This document shows, piece after piece, positions 9,546 through 17,327 of a stretch of DNA of 44,348 nucleotides. Within the stretch, counting starts at the first letter, position 1; the number at the start of each line of letters is the position of its first letter. This stretch comes from Lysobacterales bacterium (GTDB lineage: Bacteria > Pseudomonadota > Gammaproteobacteria > Xanthomonadales > SZUA-36), in contig JAKITK010000022.1 of NCBI GenBank assembly GCA_021648125.1, positions 1 through 44,348 of the forward strand, in the 5' to 3' direction. The translations under genes and the position numbers were made by a program. The notes below the pieces were generated by a model, which was given only the letters and a program-made list of their open reading frames with translations, was not told the DNA's origin and made no database searches.

Positions 9546-10889
9546 TTAACCTCGTATCGCCCAGAGTTCGAGTTCGAGTCCCGGGTATTTACCGCCCGGA
9601 TGAAGACCAAGCCCAGCTGAAGCAGGCATTTTCTGCCACAGCTCACTACGCCTGTTTAGTTCGAAATAGGTAAATCCGGAATGGAATGGGATTTGCCGGG
9701 GCGCAACAGGTAAGGCCTCCAGTTCAACGCCCGGAAGCTGTGAAGTAATCAGTTGTTTCATAACTTCTTTAGGTCCGATTTTAGACTGTTGAGGGAACTG
9801 CCGGCGTAATTTTTCTGTCGCCATATCTGCTTTGACCGCGAGTACAAATACCGCATTATCAAATAATGATTTATCACTGACGATAGCAAGGCTAATACCC
9901 ACTTTTTTATAGTGTTTAAATGGGATTTGAACGGCACTGTGTTCAAACACCACACCCAGTGAGCGGCGCAATTCTGTCATCATGAGTGTAAATGTGGTGG
10001 TCAGGTCAGTGTGGATGTATTCTCCGATTTTAGATGGACGGCTATCCGCAGTGGTGAATGTAGCAAGTTCGCCGGCCAACTTCAGGCAAAGCCGGAATAA
10101 CGCTTCAGGATGGTAGGCGGGCAGGCTGCCTATATGAGCAAACACTGGCTCATAACCATTGATGAGTTGCAACAGCATGTAATCTTCGACCTGGGCGGTG
10201 CCTGCTGCACCTCCCTCGGTAGTATTAAGACGCACGGCAATGGCTTCAGCCCGTTGTTTTAATAGGCCCTGAATTTCCTCTATAAAACCAGAGAGTTGCT
10301 TGTTGTTTCGACAGTCGAGTGTGGGAGCAATGAAAGATTCGTCCATCACCAAGCGCTTATCGCTGCGTACTTCGATAATACGGCCGATACAGATGCATGC
10401 ATACTCTGTGCGTTCTTCACTTTGTGTTAATAGTAATAGATTCTTTCGAGCAAGCTCAATGGGAGCATTGGAGTCTTCAGGCAGGCTGGTATCGCGAATT
10501 TCAGAAACTTCAATTCTGTAGCGAGCATTTTGATTATCATCATCTTCACGATTCGACTCGGTTGCATTCGGTCGCTTACCGATTAAACACAGGTAAATAT
10601 ATTCATCCTTGGTGTTTTTCCCCGGTTCGATGGGAATCGGCGGAAGGTCGGCGTAAGGAATATTAAGAGTTGTCCCGTCAGGTAAAATGGCACTGCATTT
10701 TGCAATTTCTAATTTCCCTAGGCTTAGTGCTTCAGGATTTATCTCTAGTTCTTCGATACCCCAGGAATAAGGCCGCATTGGACTACAGCGGTTCTGGATC
10801 AGTGCTTCCAGGTAACGATCATTTTGTTGAAAGTGCTGGGGCCGAAGGAACATACCTTCCGACCAAGCGATTTTTGAAGTCCATGACAT
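9546..10889 (-). CDS. tssK: T6SS baseplate-to-membrane-complex connector TssK
   Basis: The 447-residue product opens with the family hallmark, a KIAWSEGMFLRPQHFQQ block near residues 6-22, followed by a conserved YSWGIEELEIN. These, the length and the position identify TssK. TssK forms trimers that tie the TssF/TssG/TssE wedge to the cytoplasmic parts of TssM and TssL. No membrane segment is seen, so it is cytoplasmic. The gene follows tssJ by 15 bases and precedes tssL by 5, so it is within one transcript. I see no truncation or anomaly. Confidence 0.96.
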   Translation of the reverse strand: MSWTSKIAWSEGMFLRPQHFQQNDRYLEALIQNRCSPMRPYSWGIEELEINPEALSLGKLEIAKCSAILPDGTTLNIPYADLPPIPIEPGKNTKDEYIYLCLIGKRPNATESNREDDDNQNARYRIEVSEIRDTSLPEDSNAPIELARKNLLLLTQSEERTEYACICIGRIIEVRSDKRLVMDESFIAPTLDCRNNKQLSGFIEEIQGLLKQRAEAIAVRLNTTEGGAAGTAQVEDYMLLQLINGYEPVFAHIGSLPAYHPEALFRLCLKLAGELATFTTADSRPSKIGEYIHTDLTTTFTLMMTELRRSLGVVFEHSAVQIPFKHYKKVGISLAIVSDKSLFDNAVFVLAVKADMATEKLRRQFPQQSKIGPKEVMKQLITSQLPGVELEALPVAPRQIPFHSGFTYFELNRRSELWQKMPASAGLGLHPGGKYPGLELELWAIRG

Positions 10890-10904
10890 TGTATTAACCG
10901 CTCC

Positions 10905-11399
10905 CTAATTTTTTACATTGGTAGTGATTGATTTCTGGCCAAGGCTGATGCGCAAACCATCGGTTTTTCCTTGAGAAATGGCAATGCTGGTTCGCCAGGT
11001 TGCATTATCGATATTACTGTAGCCGGCAACCAGACCTAGGAATGTAGTTTGCGGATTGAGTTCCAGTGGTAATTGTTGACTGTCTCCCGGTGATAAAACG
11101 AGCCGGGTTTTTCCCAGCAGATCCGGTCCGAGAGCGGTGCCGGAAGATTGGGTCAGGGACATGTAGTCCAGTCGGTTGAACTGTTCTTCAGAATTTAATT
11201 CCAGTACATGCAAGATAATGGGCGATGGTCGTCCCTGCTGATCAGGGTTTACATCACTTGAAGCACTTATTTGTAAGCCGATTTTTTCCCGTTTCGGGGC
11301 ACTACCGCAGGCACTGAGCATAACTAGGATCGTTGTCACAATAATGCTGAGGGTTAGCATCCGGAGTATAGCTGTTGGTCTTGTGATATCTTTTCGCAT
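10905..11399 (-). CDS. tssJ: T6SS outer-membrane lipoprotein TssJ
   Basis: The 164-residue product has a basic N terminus, a hydrophobic stretch at ~12-29 and a lipobox LSAC with Cys31 as the predicted lipidation site. Residues 32-33 are Gly-Ser rather than Asp, so outer-membrane sorting is expected. The mature part matches TssJ: a transthyretin-like beta sandwich that includes a PIILHVLEL strand, a segment near LDYMSLTQ, and LGLVAGYSNID. TssJ anchors the periplasmic domain of TssM to the outer membrane. The gene lies between fha (11 bases upstream) and tssK. Confidence 0.93.
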   Translation of the reverse strand: MRKDITRPTAILRMLTLSIIVTTILVMLSACGSAPKREKIGLQISASSDVNPDQQGRPSPIILHVLELNSEEQFNRLDYMSLTQSSGTALGPDLLGKTRLVLSPGDSQQLPLELNPQTTFLGLVAGYSNIDNATWRTSIAISQGKTDGLRISLGQKSITTNVKN

Positions 11400-11410
11400 G
11401 TTGTATTCCT

Positions 11411-13057
11411 TTATATTTCCTGATGTGTATCTTTTAATCGGCTGAGTTGTTTTTCATATGCCTGCGAAAATTTCCGGCCAAATAATTGTTGAAAATCATC
11501 TTCGGCTTCACCGGCTAACTGGTCAAACAGTAGTTTAAAAATATCCCAGTATTTTGCTTTTTTTCCGCCGGGCAGAAAATTGTCTAGAATTGAATCTGAC
11601 TCCAGACGCGCTTCAAGGGTTTCAGGTTTAAAGCGCTTGAGAATGTCTTCTAGAGCCGCTTCCATCCCGGCAACCACAGCCATTTGGTGGGCATTTACAT
11701 CATCAAAGCCTTCCTGAATAGCTTCAGTTCCAGCCATATAGGCAGAGTTTTTACTGTCGAGAAGTTGTTGCAGGGTTGATGAGCGGGAAGTGGAAAACTT
11801 GAAGGGGTTGTTTGCTATCGGTCGAATCATGGTCTGGTCAAGTCGAAATTCACTCTTGATATGAGTGCGCCCACTCAATGTTTCTACCAGTCCTCCTGTG
11901 AACTCAAGCATCATTCGACCTATTTGTTCAAATAATTCAGTTTCATCTATGCTCTCAAAATGACTTATGTTTAAGTTGGCTCCTTTTGCAAAGGCGACCA
12001 GTGAGTCATTGTTTGTTGCGCTAAGCTCAGCTGGTGGAATAACATTTTGGATGACGGCCTCAGGATTGCTTTCAGCTCTTTGAGGTATTTGTTTCGGTGG
12101 ATTGTCTGGTTTTTGAGCCGACGACACAAGCTCTGTATAAGCTGAGGTGCATTCGTTATCGGCTTTGATTTTCTCCGGCTTCTCCTGCGTTATATCAGCT
12201 GTCGGTTCAGTTTCTGAATCTTCTTCGCTTAGCTCATCCCAGAATCCTGAGCATTCAAAGTTATCTTCAGGCTGCGCTTCCAACTGGCGCTCGGGGCTTT
12301 TTAGCATGCCGGTACTTTTATCCCAGTTATCTGGTATCGCTTCTGCTGCACACTGGTTTTCTGTGTGAACATCAGGCAGGGGTAGTCTAGGCACAGGTTT
12401 TGAATCTTTGTTTGCCGGGGTAAATACATCGTTTATTGGTGAGTGGTTCTCGCGCAAACGGTCTGCTGATAGCGACTCACTTTCTAGTTCCTCCAGTTCA
12501 TCAAGATCCATCAGGCTGTCAATGCTGATAGCATTGACATCAAGATTGTTATCAAATTGAGCCAGAGGGGTATTGATTTCTTTTTGCAAATCATCATCGA
12601 ATGTAAGATCTGCTGATGTTGGTTGAGGGCTTGGAGCCAAATCTACAAACGGGTCTGATGACAGGTCGTCGTCATTGGAAACGCTCTGGTTAATAGCATT
12701 GGATTCAATTTCTGCAGGCGGGAGAGATGTAGTACTGTTGTTGAAAATTACTTCAAACTCATAATCACCGATCCGAATTGTATCTCGGTTGTTTAATGCG
12801 ACGGAAGTATCTCGCTGAAGACGCTGACTGGAACCATTAATAAAGACACCGTTAGTACTTGTATCGGTTATATAAAACACATCACCCTCGTAATGTATTC
12901 TGCAATGCACACCGGATAAGAACCTTTGTGGATCCGGGATAACCCAGTCATTGTTTGCACTTCGGCCAATACTAAAGGTATTGGACTTTGCATTGAAGTG
13001 GTCCTGCTGTCCGGGTGTTAACCGTTGGTAGCTGACGATTTTAAGAGTCAATTGCAT
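11411..13057 (-). CDS. fha: FHA-domain T6SS regulator Fha (TagH)
   Basis: The 548-residue product has three parts. Residues ~25-85 are a forkhead-associated domain with phosphopeptide-binding motifs: SIGRS near 29-33, SGVHCRI near 48-54 and TNGVFING near 68-75. Residues ~100-350 are a long acidic, low-complexity linker rich in Asp, Glu, Ser and Pro. Residues ~360-548 match the TagH C-terminal domain, including RMMLEFTGGL and a final FQQLFGRKFSQAYE. In HSI-I the kinase PpkA phosphorylates Fha on a Thr in the linker to trigger assembly, and PppA reverses this. Which Thr is used here cannot be told from sequence. It is the first gene of the leftward operon, reading away from the shared regulatory gap. 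Confidence 0.93.
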   Translation of the reverse strand: MQLTLKIVSYQRLTPGQQDHFNAKSNTFSIGRSANNDWVIPDPQRFLSGVHCRIHYEGDVFYITDTSTNGVFINGSSQRLQRDTSVALNNRDTIRIGDYEFEVIFNNSTTSLPPAEIESNAINQSVSNDDDLSSDPFVDLAPSPQPTSADLTFDDDLQKEINTPLAQFDNNLDVNAISIDSLMDLDELEELESESLSADRLRENHSPINDVFTPANKDSKPVPRLPLPDVHTENQCAAEAIPDNWDKSTGMLKSPERQLEAQPEDNFECSGFWDELSEEDSETEPTADITQEKPEKIKADNECTSAYTELVSSAQKPDNPPKQIPQRAESNPEAVIQNVIPPAELSATNNDSLVAFAKGANLNISHFESIDETELFEQIGRMMLEFTGGLVETLSGRTHIKSEFRLDQTMIRPIANNPFKFSTSRSSTLQQLLDSKNSAYMAGTEAIQEGFDDVNAHQMAVVAGMEAALEDILKRFKPETLEARLESDSILDNFLPGGKKAKYWDIFKLLFDQLAGEAEDDFQQLFGRKFSQAYEKQLSRLKDTHQEI

Positions 13058-13275
13058 GATTTAATCAGAGTCTCCTTAATGATCAACATGCAGCCATTGT
13101 GACCCAAATTGGATTTGTTGGTAACAAAATATTTTTTTATTTTAGGATGATTCATCAGTTACCCCCGCTGAGATAGTACTTGTATGTCGAAATATATTAA
13201 TTTATAGACAGTTGATTTTATGCTTAATTATTTCAGTTTCACAATGGTTCCCAGTACTAAACTTGTAAACACCAG

Positions 13276-13308
13276 AACTATACTATAGTGTATAGATAGT
13301 GTATAGTT
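13276..13308. promoter_or_regulatory. Inverted repeat AACTATAC...GTATAGTT with internal TAGTGTATAG duplication
   Basis: AACTATAC at 13276-13283 is perfectly complementary to GTATAGTT at 13301-13308, separated by 17 bases. The interior contains TAGTGTATAG at 13286-13295 and again at 13297-13306, an 11-base period of about one helix turn. A second pairing, CTATAC with the inner GTATAG at 13290-13295, is also possible. This spacing is typical of an operator for a dimeric regulator, but AT-rich DNA yields such patterns by chance fairly often. Confidence 0.5.
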
Positions 13309-13383
13309 TTATTAATTTTTAGTAATTGAAAACAATTTAACGAGCGTAAAAAATTACAATTTACCATCTTAATATAGTATATA

Positions 13384-13412
13384 TATAGTACATAAGCTAT
13401 CTATAGTACATA
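13384..13412. repeat. Direct repeat TATAGTACATA x2, 18-base period
   Basis: TATAGTACATA is present at 13384-13394 and again, without mismatch, at 13402-13412. It lies about 85-110 bases before the tssA start, overlapping the likely core promoter or its leader. It could be a pair of regulator half-sites; no regulator gene is visible in the window. Confidence 0.5.
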
Positions 13413-13430
13413 CTCAATGCACAGTATGTA
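13407..13430. promoter_or_regulatory. Perfect inverted repeat TACATACT-N8-AGTATGTA upstream of tssA
   Basis: TACATACT at 13407-13414 and AGTATGTA at 13423-13430 are exact complements with an 8-base spacer. The left arm overlaps the second TATAGTACATA direct repeat, so one regulator could touch both elements. The site ends 65 bases before the tssA ATG and could be an operator or a leader hairpin. It is not followed by a T-run, so it is not a terminator. Confidence 0.5.
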
Positions 13431-13495
13431 AACTCTGTTTGGAGCAGTTCTAATTTGAGTAATGGTTACTTGGTGCTGAAGGGGGAGTATTTGTT

Positions 13496-14503
13496 ATGGG
13501 TCTTTCTGCTAAAGAATTAATCCAACCTGTTAGTGCAGAGAAGCCCTGTGGGGAAAATCTGGAATACGATGCAGCCTTTCAGAAAATGGAGTCGTTGCTG
13601 CAAGCCACGGCCGAACAGGAATTTGGTGATACTGTAATCCCCGCTGTGGGGCCAGACTGGAAAGGGGTTGGTAGGCAAGCCGGTGAACTTCTCAAACAAA
13701 CTCGCGATCTGCGGGTGTTATCATATGTAGCTATAGCAAATTTACATACATTTGGTTTGTCAGCATTCAGGGATGCACTAGAGGCTTTAAATGCATGTAT
13801 GGAGATTTTCTGGGAAAGTATTTACCCAGAGCTTGATACCGAGGATAACAATGATGCGACTATGCGCTTTAATGTTTTGCAGGTTCTCAATGATCGTCGC
13901 CTTGTCAGTGTTGGTATAGAGCGTTCCACGCTGGTTGAACTTAAAGGTGTGGGTGGTTTCTCCTTGCAGGACATTGAACTCGCAGAAGGAAAAACCCAAG
14001 CTACTGAGGGTGAGCATGTTCAGGATATTGCTATTATCCAGGGGGCATTTGTCGATGCCAATCCTGAAGATTTAACAGGATTAAACAATACCGTTAATGA
14101 TCTTATTGATCAACTCAGTAAAACAGTCGAACTGTGGGGGAGGCTTACAGAAAATGCCACCGTGCTGGATATGGATACCACATTAAGATCTTTAAAAGAT
14201 ATACAGCATGTACTCGGCACTTATGCTCCGGTCGCTTTGGTTGATACGGTAGTCGAAGATGGCGCGGAAGCAGTTGTAACCGGCGCCCCGCTCAGCAGTG
14301 CTATTAATAATCGAAATGATGTTATTCGCTCAATTGATAGAATTTGCGAATATTATACCAACCATGAACCATCCAGTCCGGTGCCTTTAATTCTGCGTCG
14401 GGCGCAGCGGCTGGTAGCTAAATCATTTTATGAAATCCTTGAAGACATGTTGCCGGAATCGGTTGCACAGGCACGCATTATTAGCGGTAAGAAGGACCCA
14501 TAA
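13496..14503 (+). CDS. tssA: T6SS protein TssA (ImpA N-terminal domain family)
   Basis: The 335-residue product carries the ImpA/TssA N-terminal domain: PVSAEKPCGENLEYD near residues 12-26, then VGPDWKGVGRQAGELLKQTRDLRV as the conserved helix pair, and a FWESIYPELD motif near 105. The rest is helical and ends with LILRRAQRLVAKSFYEIL, typical of the shorter TssA1 class. TssA primes the baseplate and then sits at the distal end or base of the growing sheath. It is cytoplasmic. The ATG has a strong Shine-Dalgarno sequence (GGGGGAG). It is the first gene of the rightward operon, and 119 bases separate it from tssB. Confidence 0.93.
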   Translation: MGLSAKELIQPVSAEKPCGENLEYDAAFQKMESLLQATAEQEFGDTVIPAVGPDWKGVGRQAGELLKQTRDLRVLSYVAIANLHTFGLSAFRDALEALNACMEIFWESIYPELDTEDNNDATMRFNVLQVLNDRRLVSVGIERSTLVELKGVGGFSLQDIELAEGKTQATEGEHVQDIAIIQGAFVDANPEDLTGLNNTVNDLIDQLSKTVELWGRLTENATVLDMDTTLRSLKDIQHVLGTYAPVALVDTVVEDGAEAVVTGAPLSSAINNRNDVIRSIDRICEYYTNHEPSSPVPLILRRAQRLVAKSFYEILEDMLPESVAQARIISGKKDP

Positions 14504-14545
14504 GAGCTTGCAACATGAGTAATGTTCATCAGAAGTTGATATTGG

Positions 14546-14569
14546 GATTGAGATTGAGATTGAGATTGT
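14546..14569 (+). repeat. Hexanucleotide tandem repeat (GATTGA)3-GATTGT
   Basis: Three perfect GATTGA units are followed by a fourth ending in T, in the tssA-tssB gap. The last unit overlaps the -35 hexamer of a candidate promoter. Such short repeats can change copy number by slippage, here without altering the -35/-10 spacing. Confidence 0.7.
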
Positions 14570-14593
14570 AATTTATCAAAAATGCACTAGAAT
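14566..14593 (+). promoter_or_regulatory. Candidate sigma-70 promoter for tssB-tssC-hcp
   Basis: TTGTAA at 14566-14571 (four of six matches to TTGACA), a 16-base spacer, and TAGAAT at 14588-14593 (five of six matches to TATAAT) lie 30 bases before the tssB ATG. An internal promoter here would make sense because sheath and tube subunits are needed in large amounts. It is prediction only. Confidence 0.35.
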
Positions 14594-14622
14594 AGTAAGT
14601 AGACAACACTTAGGAGAAAAAA

Positions 14623-15147
14623 ATGGGTTCGCAAAGCAGTCAGAAATTTATTAGTCGGAACCGCGCCCCGCGAGTACAAATTGAATATGATGTTGAATTG
14701 TACGGTGCTGAAAAACAAATTAACTTGCCCTTTATTATGGGTGTGTTAGCTGATTTAGCTGGCAAGCCTGAAGAAGCCCTGCCTCCTATTTCCGAAAGGA
14801 AATTCATGGAGTTTGATGTCGACAACTTTGATGAGCGTATGAAAGCGATGAAACCTAGGGCGGCATTCCGTGTTCCCAATACACTAACGGGAGAGGGGCA
14901 ACTCAATGTTGATTTAACATTTGAAAGTATGGATGATTTTTCTCCGGATGCTGTGGCAGCTAAGGTTGAGTCGCTAAACACATTGCTTAAGGCGCGAAAT
15001 CAGCTCAAAAATCTCGTTACTTATATGGATGGAAAAACAGGTGCGGAAGAGTTAATTGCAAATGCCATCAATGATCCCGCACTGCTGAAATCACTGGTAG
15101 CGGCACCGAAACAAACGGACGACTCGAAAGCCGAGGAAGAGGGTTAA
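14623..15147 (+). CDS. tssB: T6SS contractile sheath small subunit TssB (VipA)
   Basis: The 174-residue product starts with the family pattern SSQKFISRNRAPRVQIEYDV and continues with a PFIMGVLADLAGKP strand-turn and the ISERKFMEFDVDNFDERM block. It ends in a Lys/Asp/Glu-rich tail. TssB interlocks with TssC to form the contractile sheath around the Hcp tube. A clear ribosome binding site (TAGGAGA) lies just upstream. The gap to tssC is only three bases, so the pair is probably made in equal amounts. Length is typical. Confidence 0.96.
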   Translation: MGSQSSQKFISRNRAPRVQIEYDVELYGAEKQINLPFIMGVLADLAGKPEEALPPISERKFMEFDVDNFDERMKAMKPRAAFRVPNTLTGEGQLNVDLTFESMDDFSPDAVAAKVESLNTLLKARNQLKNLVTYMDGKTGAEELIANAINDPALLKSLVAAPKQTDDSKAEEEG

Positions 15148-15150
15148 ACC

Positions 15151-16647
15151 ATGGCAAAAGAAAAACAAGCATCTTCAAAACAGGCGGCTCCGGTTGTTGC
15201 GGAAAGTAGCGATTTTACAGCATTGCTGGATAAACAGTTTCGCCCCAAAACTGATCGTGCTCAGGAAGAAATTTCTGCAGCAGTGGAAACCTTGGCAGAA
15301 TTTGCTCTCAAGGAGACCTCGCTGATTTCAGCCGATGCGGTTGAATCAATTGAGGCGATGATTGCGGCCATTGACCAGAAGTTAACCGATCAGGTAAACC
15401 AAATTATGCACCACGAGGACTTTCAGCAATTGGAAAGTGCGTGGCGCGGTTTAAGTTATATGGTTAATAATACCGAGACCGATGAATCACTTAAAATTAA
15501 AGTGATGCCGATCTCGAAGAAGGAATTACACAAGACACTGCGTAAATTTAAAGGCACAAACTGGGATCAGAGTCCTTTGTTTAAACGCATGTACGAGGAA
15601 GAGTTTGGGCAGTTTGGCGGTGAACCTTTTGGCTGTGTTGTCGGCGACTATTATTTTGATCACGGTCCACAGGATGTAGAAACCCTGACGCAAATGTCAA
15701 AAATTTCTGCCGCTATGCATTGTCCGTTTATATCTGCTGTTTCACCGAAAACTTTACAGTTTGATTCATGGAGTGAACTTAGTAATCCTCGCGATTTGAC
15801 CAAGATATTTCAGACCCCTGAATATGCCGCTTGGCGTTCATTGCGTGAATCTGAGGATGCACGCTACTTGGGGCTGGCGCTGCCACGCTTTTTGGCAAGA
15901 CAGCCTTATGGTGCAGCTACCGACCCGGTTGAAGGCTTTGATTTTGAAGAAGAAACCGATGGTGCGGATGCGAGTAAATATGCTTGGTGTAATTCAGCTT
16001 ATGCCATGGGTGTGAACATCAATCGTGCGTTTAAGGAGTATGGTTGGTGCTCGCGCATACGCGGAATTGAGTCAGGTGGTGCAGTTGAAAACTTGCCGAC
16101 TCATACTTTTCTGACGGATGACGGGGGTGTCGATATGAAATGCCCTACAGAGATTGCGATTAGTGACAGGCGCGAAGCCGAACTGGCAAAAAATGGCTTT
16201 ATGCCATTAATTCATCGTAAAAACTCAGACTTTGCCGCCTTTATCGGTGCGCAATCTCTGCAGAAACCACAAGAGTATGATGACCCGGATGCTACTGCTA
16301 ATGCCAATCTGGCGGCACGCTTGCCCTATATGTTCGCAACCTGTCGCTTCGCGCATTATCTCAAATGTATTGTCCGCGATAAAATTGGTTCCTTCAAAGA
16401 ACGGGAGGATATGCAGAAATGGCTGAATAAATGGATTAAGCAGTATGTTGACGGTGATCCCTCAAACTCAAGTGAATCTACAAAAGCCCGCAAGCCCTTG
16501 GCTGGTGCAGAAGTAGTTGTAGAAGAGGATGAAAGCAATCCGGGGTACTACCGGTCACGCTTTTATCTACGCCCACACTATCAGCTAGAGGGTCTTACCG
16601 TTTCCCTAAGGTTGGTGTCCAAGCTACCATCCGCCCGGGGTAGTTAA
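15151..16647 (+). CDS. tssC: T6SS contractile sheath large subunit TssC (VipB)
   Basis: The 498-residue product has the diagnostic ESAWRGLSYMV near residue 96, the FGCVVGDYYFDHGPQDV block near 160, and the C-terminal NPGYYRSRFYLRPHYQLEGL, which forms the TssB/TssC contact strands. Size is as expected. With TssB it builds the sheath whose contraction drives the Hcp-VgrG needle. ClpV disassembles contracted sheath through the TssC N-terminal helix. The start follows tssB by three bases. The gap to hcp (113 bases) carries three near-identical TTTTATAA strings. Confidence 0.97.
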   Translation: MAKEKQASSKQAAPVVAESSDFTALLDKQFRPKTDRAQEEISAAVETLAEFALKETSLISADAVESIEAMIAAIDQKLTDQVNQIMHHEDFQQLESAWRGLSYMVNNTETDESLKIKVMPISKKELHKTLRKFKGTNWDQSPLFKRMYEEEFGQFGGEPFGCVVGDYYFDHGPQDVETLTQMSKISAAMHCPFISAVSPKTLQFDSWSELSNPRDLTKIFQTPEYAAWRSLRESEDARYLGLALPRFLARQPYGAATDPVEGFDFEEETDGADASKYAWCNSAYAMGVNINRAFKEYGWCSRIRGIESGGAVENLPTHTFLTDDGGVDMKCPTEIAISDRREAELAKNGFMPLIHRKNSDFAAFIGAQSLQKPQEYDDPDATANANLAARLPYMFATCRFAHYLKCIVRDKIGSFKEREDMQKWLNKWIKQYVDGDPSNSSESTKARKPLAGAEVVVEEDESNPGYYRSRFYLRPHYQLEGLTVSLRLVSKLPSARGS

Positions 16648-16688
16648 CAAATTGCGCTTTAGAAATAATACGCAAATGTAATACAAGA

Positions 16689-16727
16689 GTTTTATAAGGG
16701 CTTTGGTTTTATAAATGGTTTTATAAA
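16689..16727 (+). repeat. Three GTTTTATAA-type direct repeats upstream of hcp
   Basis: GTTTTATAA at 16689-16697, GGTTTTATAAA at 16705-16715 and GGTTTTATAAA at 16717-16727 lie in the tssC-hcp gap, the last two with a 12-base period. They could include a TATAAA -10 element or serve as an mRNA stabilising or processing site for the highly expressed hcp. No -35 box of quality is seen. Confidence 0.4.
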
Positions 16728-16760
16728 GATTTTTTTAATCAAATAAGGAGAAATAATGTT

Positions 16761-17240
16761 ATGAGTAATTTTTTAAAATTAGATGGAATTGACGGAGATT
16801 GCGTTGTTTCAGGCTATGAAGACCAAATTAAGTGTGATTCTTGGAATTGGGGTGCCAGTAACCCAAGTAATATGCATGACTCTACAGGTGGTGCAGCGGG
16901 ATCAGGGAATGTGGCAGATCTCATAGTAACGAAAACAATGGATAAGGCCAGCCCAAACCTCTATAAGGCTTGTAGTTATGGAAGGCATTTCCCGGAAGTC
17001 ACCTTGACCTGTACGAAGTCTGGCACGGAAGGTGGGGATGTCAAGTGGCTGGAAATTATACTTAAAAAAGTCATTATCTCGAGTGTAAGTTCTGGGAGTC
17101 AAGCGGATGAAATGGGAGATGAGTCTATATCACTTAACTTTGCAGAATACATGGTGAAGTTTTATCCGCAGGAAAGTGAAGGGGCAGAAGGTGCCTCCAT
17201 TGATGCCGGCTATAATGTAGCTACTAGGACAGTAGTCTAA
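16761..17240 (+). CDS. hcp: T6SS tube protein Hcp (TssD)
   Basis: The 159-residue product is close to Hcp1 of HSI-I in length and pattern. It has a beta start FLKLDGIDGDCV, a central LIVTKTMDKASPNLYKAC helix region and the C-terminal VKFYPQESEGAEG segment. Hcp hexamers stack into the inner tube and can carry small effectors in the ring lumen. No C-terminal effector extension is present. Of two nearby ATGs, the one at 16756 hits a stop after two codons, so 16761 is the start, with AAGGAG ten bases upstream. Separate gaps of ~80-110 bases on each side suggest its own expression control. Confidence 0.95.
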   Translation: MSNFLKLDGIDGDCVVSGYEDQIKCDSWNWGASNPSNMHDSTGGAAGSGNVADLIVTKTMDKASPNLYKACSYGRHFPEVTLTCTKSGTEGGDVKWLEIILKKVIISSVSSGSQADEMGDESISLNFAEYMVKFYPQESEGAEGASIDAGYNVATRTVV

Positions 17241-17327
17241 GTTATCACGAGCTTCCTTGGTGCATTATTAGGTGTATTTTCAGGATATCAGAGTGATCCG
17301 ATACCGGATAATAAGTAGAGGATGACT

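Larger units (their letters stand above)
13058..13495. promoter_or_regulatory. Shared divergent regulatory region between the two T6SS operons
   Basis: This 438-base gap separates the starts of fha (minus) and tssA (plus), so it must hold both promoters. It is strongly AT-rich with many TATAG, TATAC and TAATTA strings. Three repeat structures, listed separately, lie in the tssA-proximal half: an inverted repeat at 13276-13308, a direct repeat at 13384-13412 and an inverted repeat at 13407-13430. No clear sigma-54 site (TGGC and GC at proper spacing) is visible. The tssA ribosome binding site GGGGGAG is at 13481-13487, about eight bases before the ATG. Confidence 0.75.

Noticed and set aside
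13270-13432. CRISPR-like short repeats
   Set aside because: Repeats are 8-11 bases, two copies each and AT-rich; there are no unique spacers of constant length and no cas genes.
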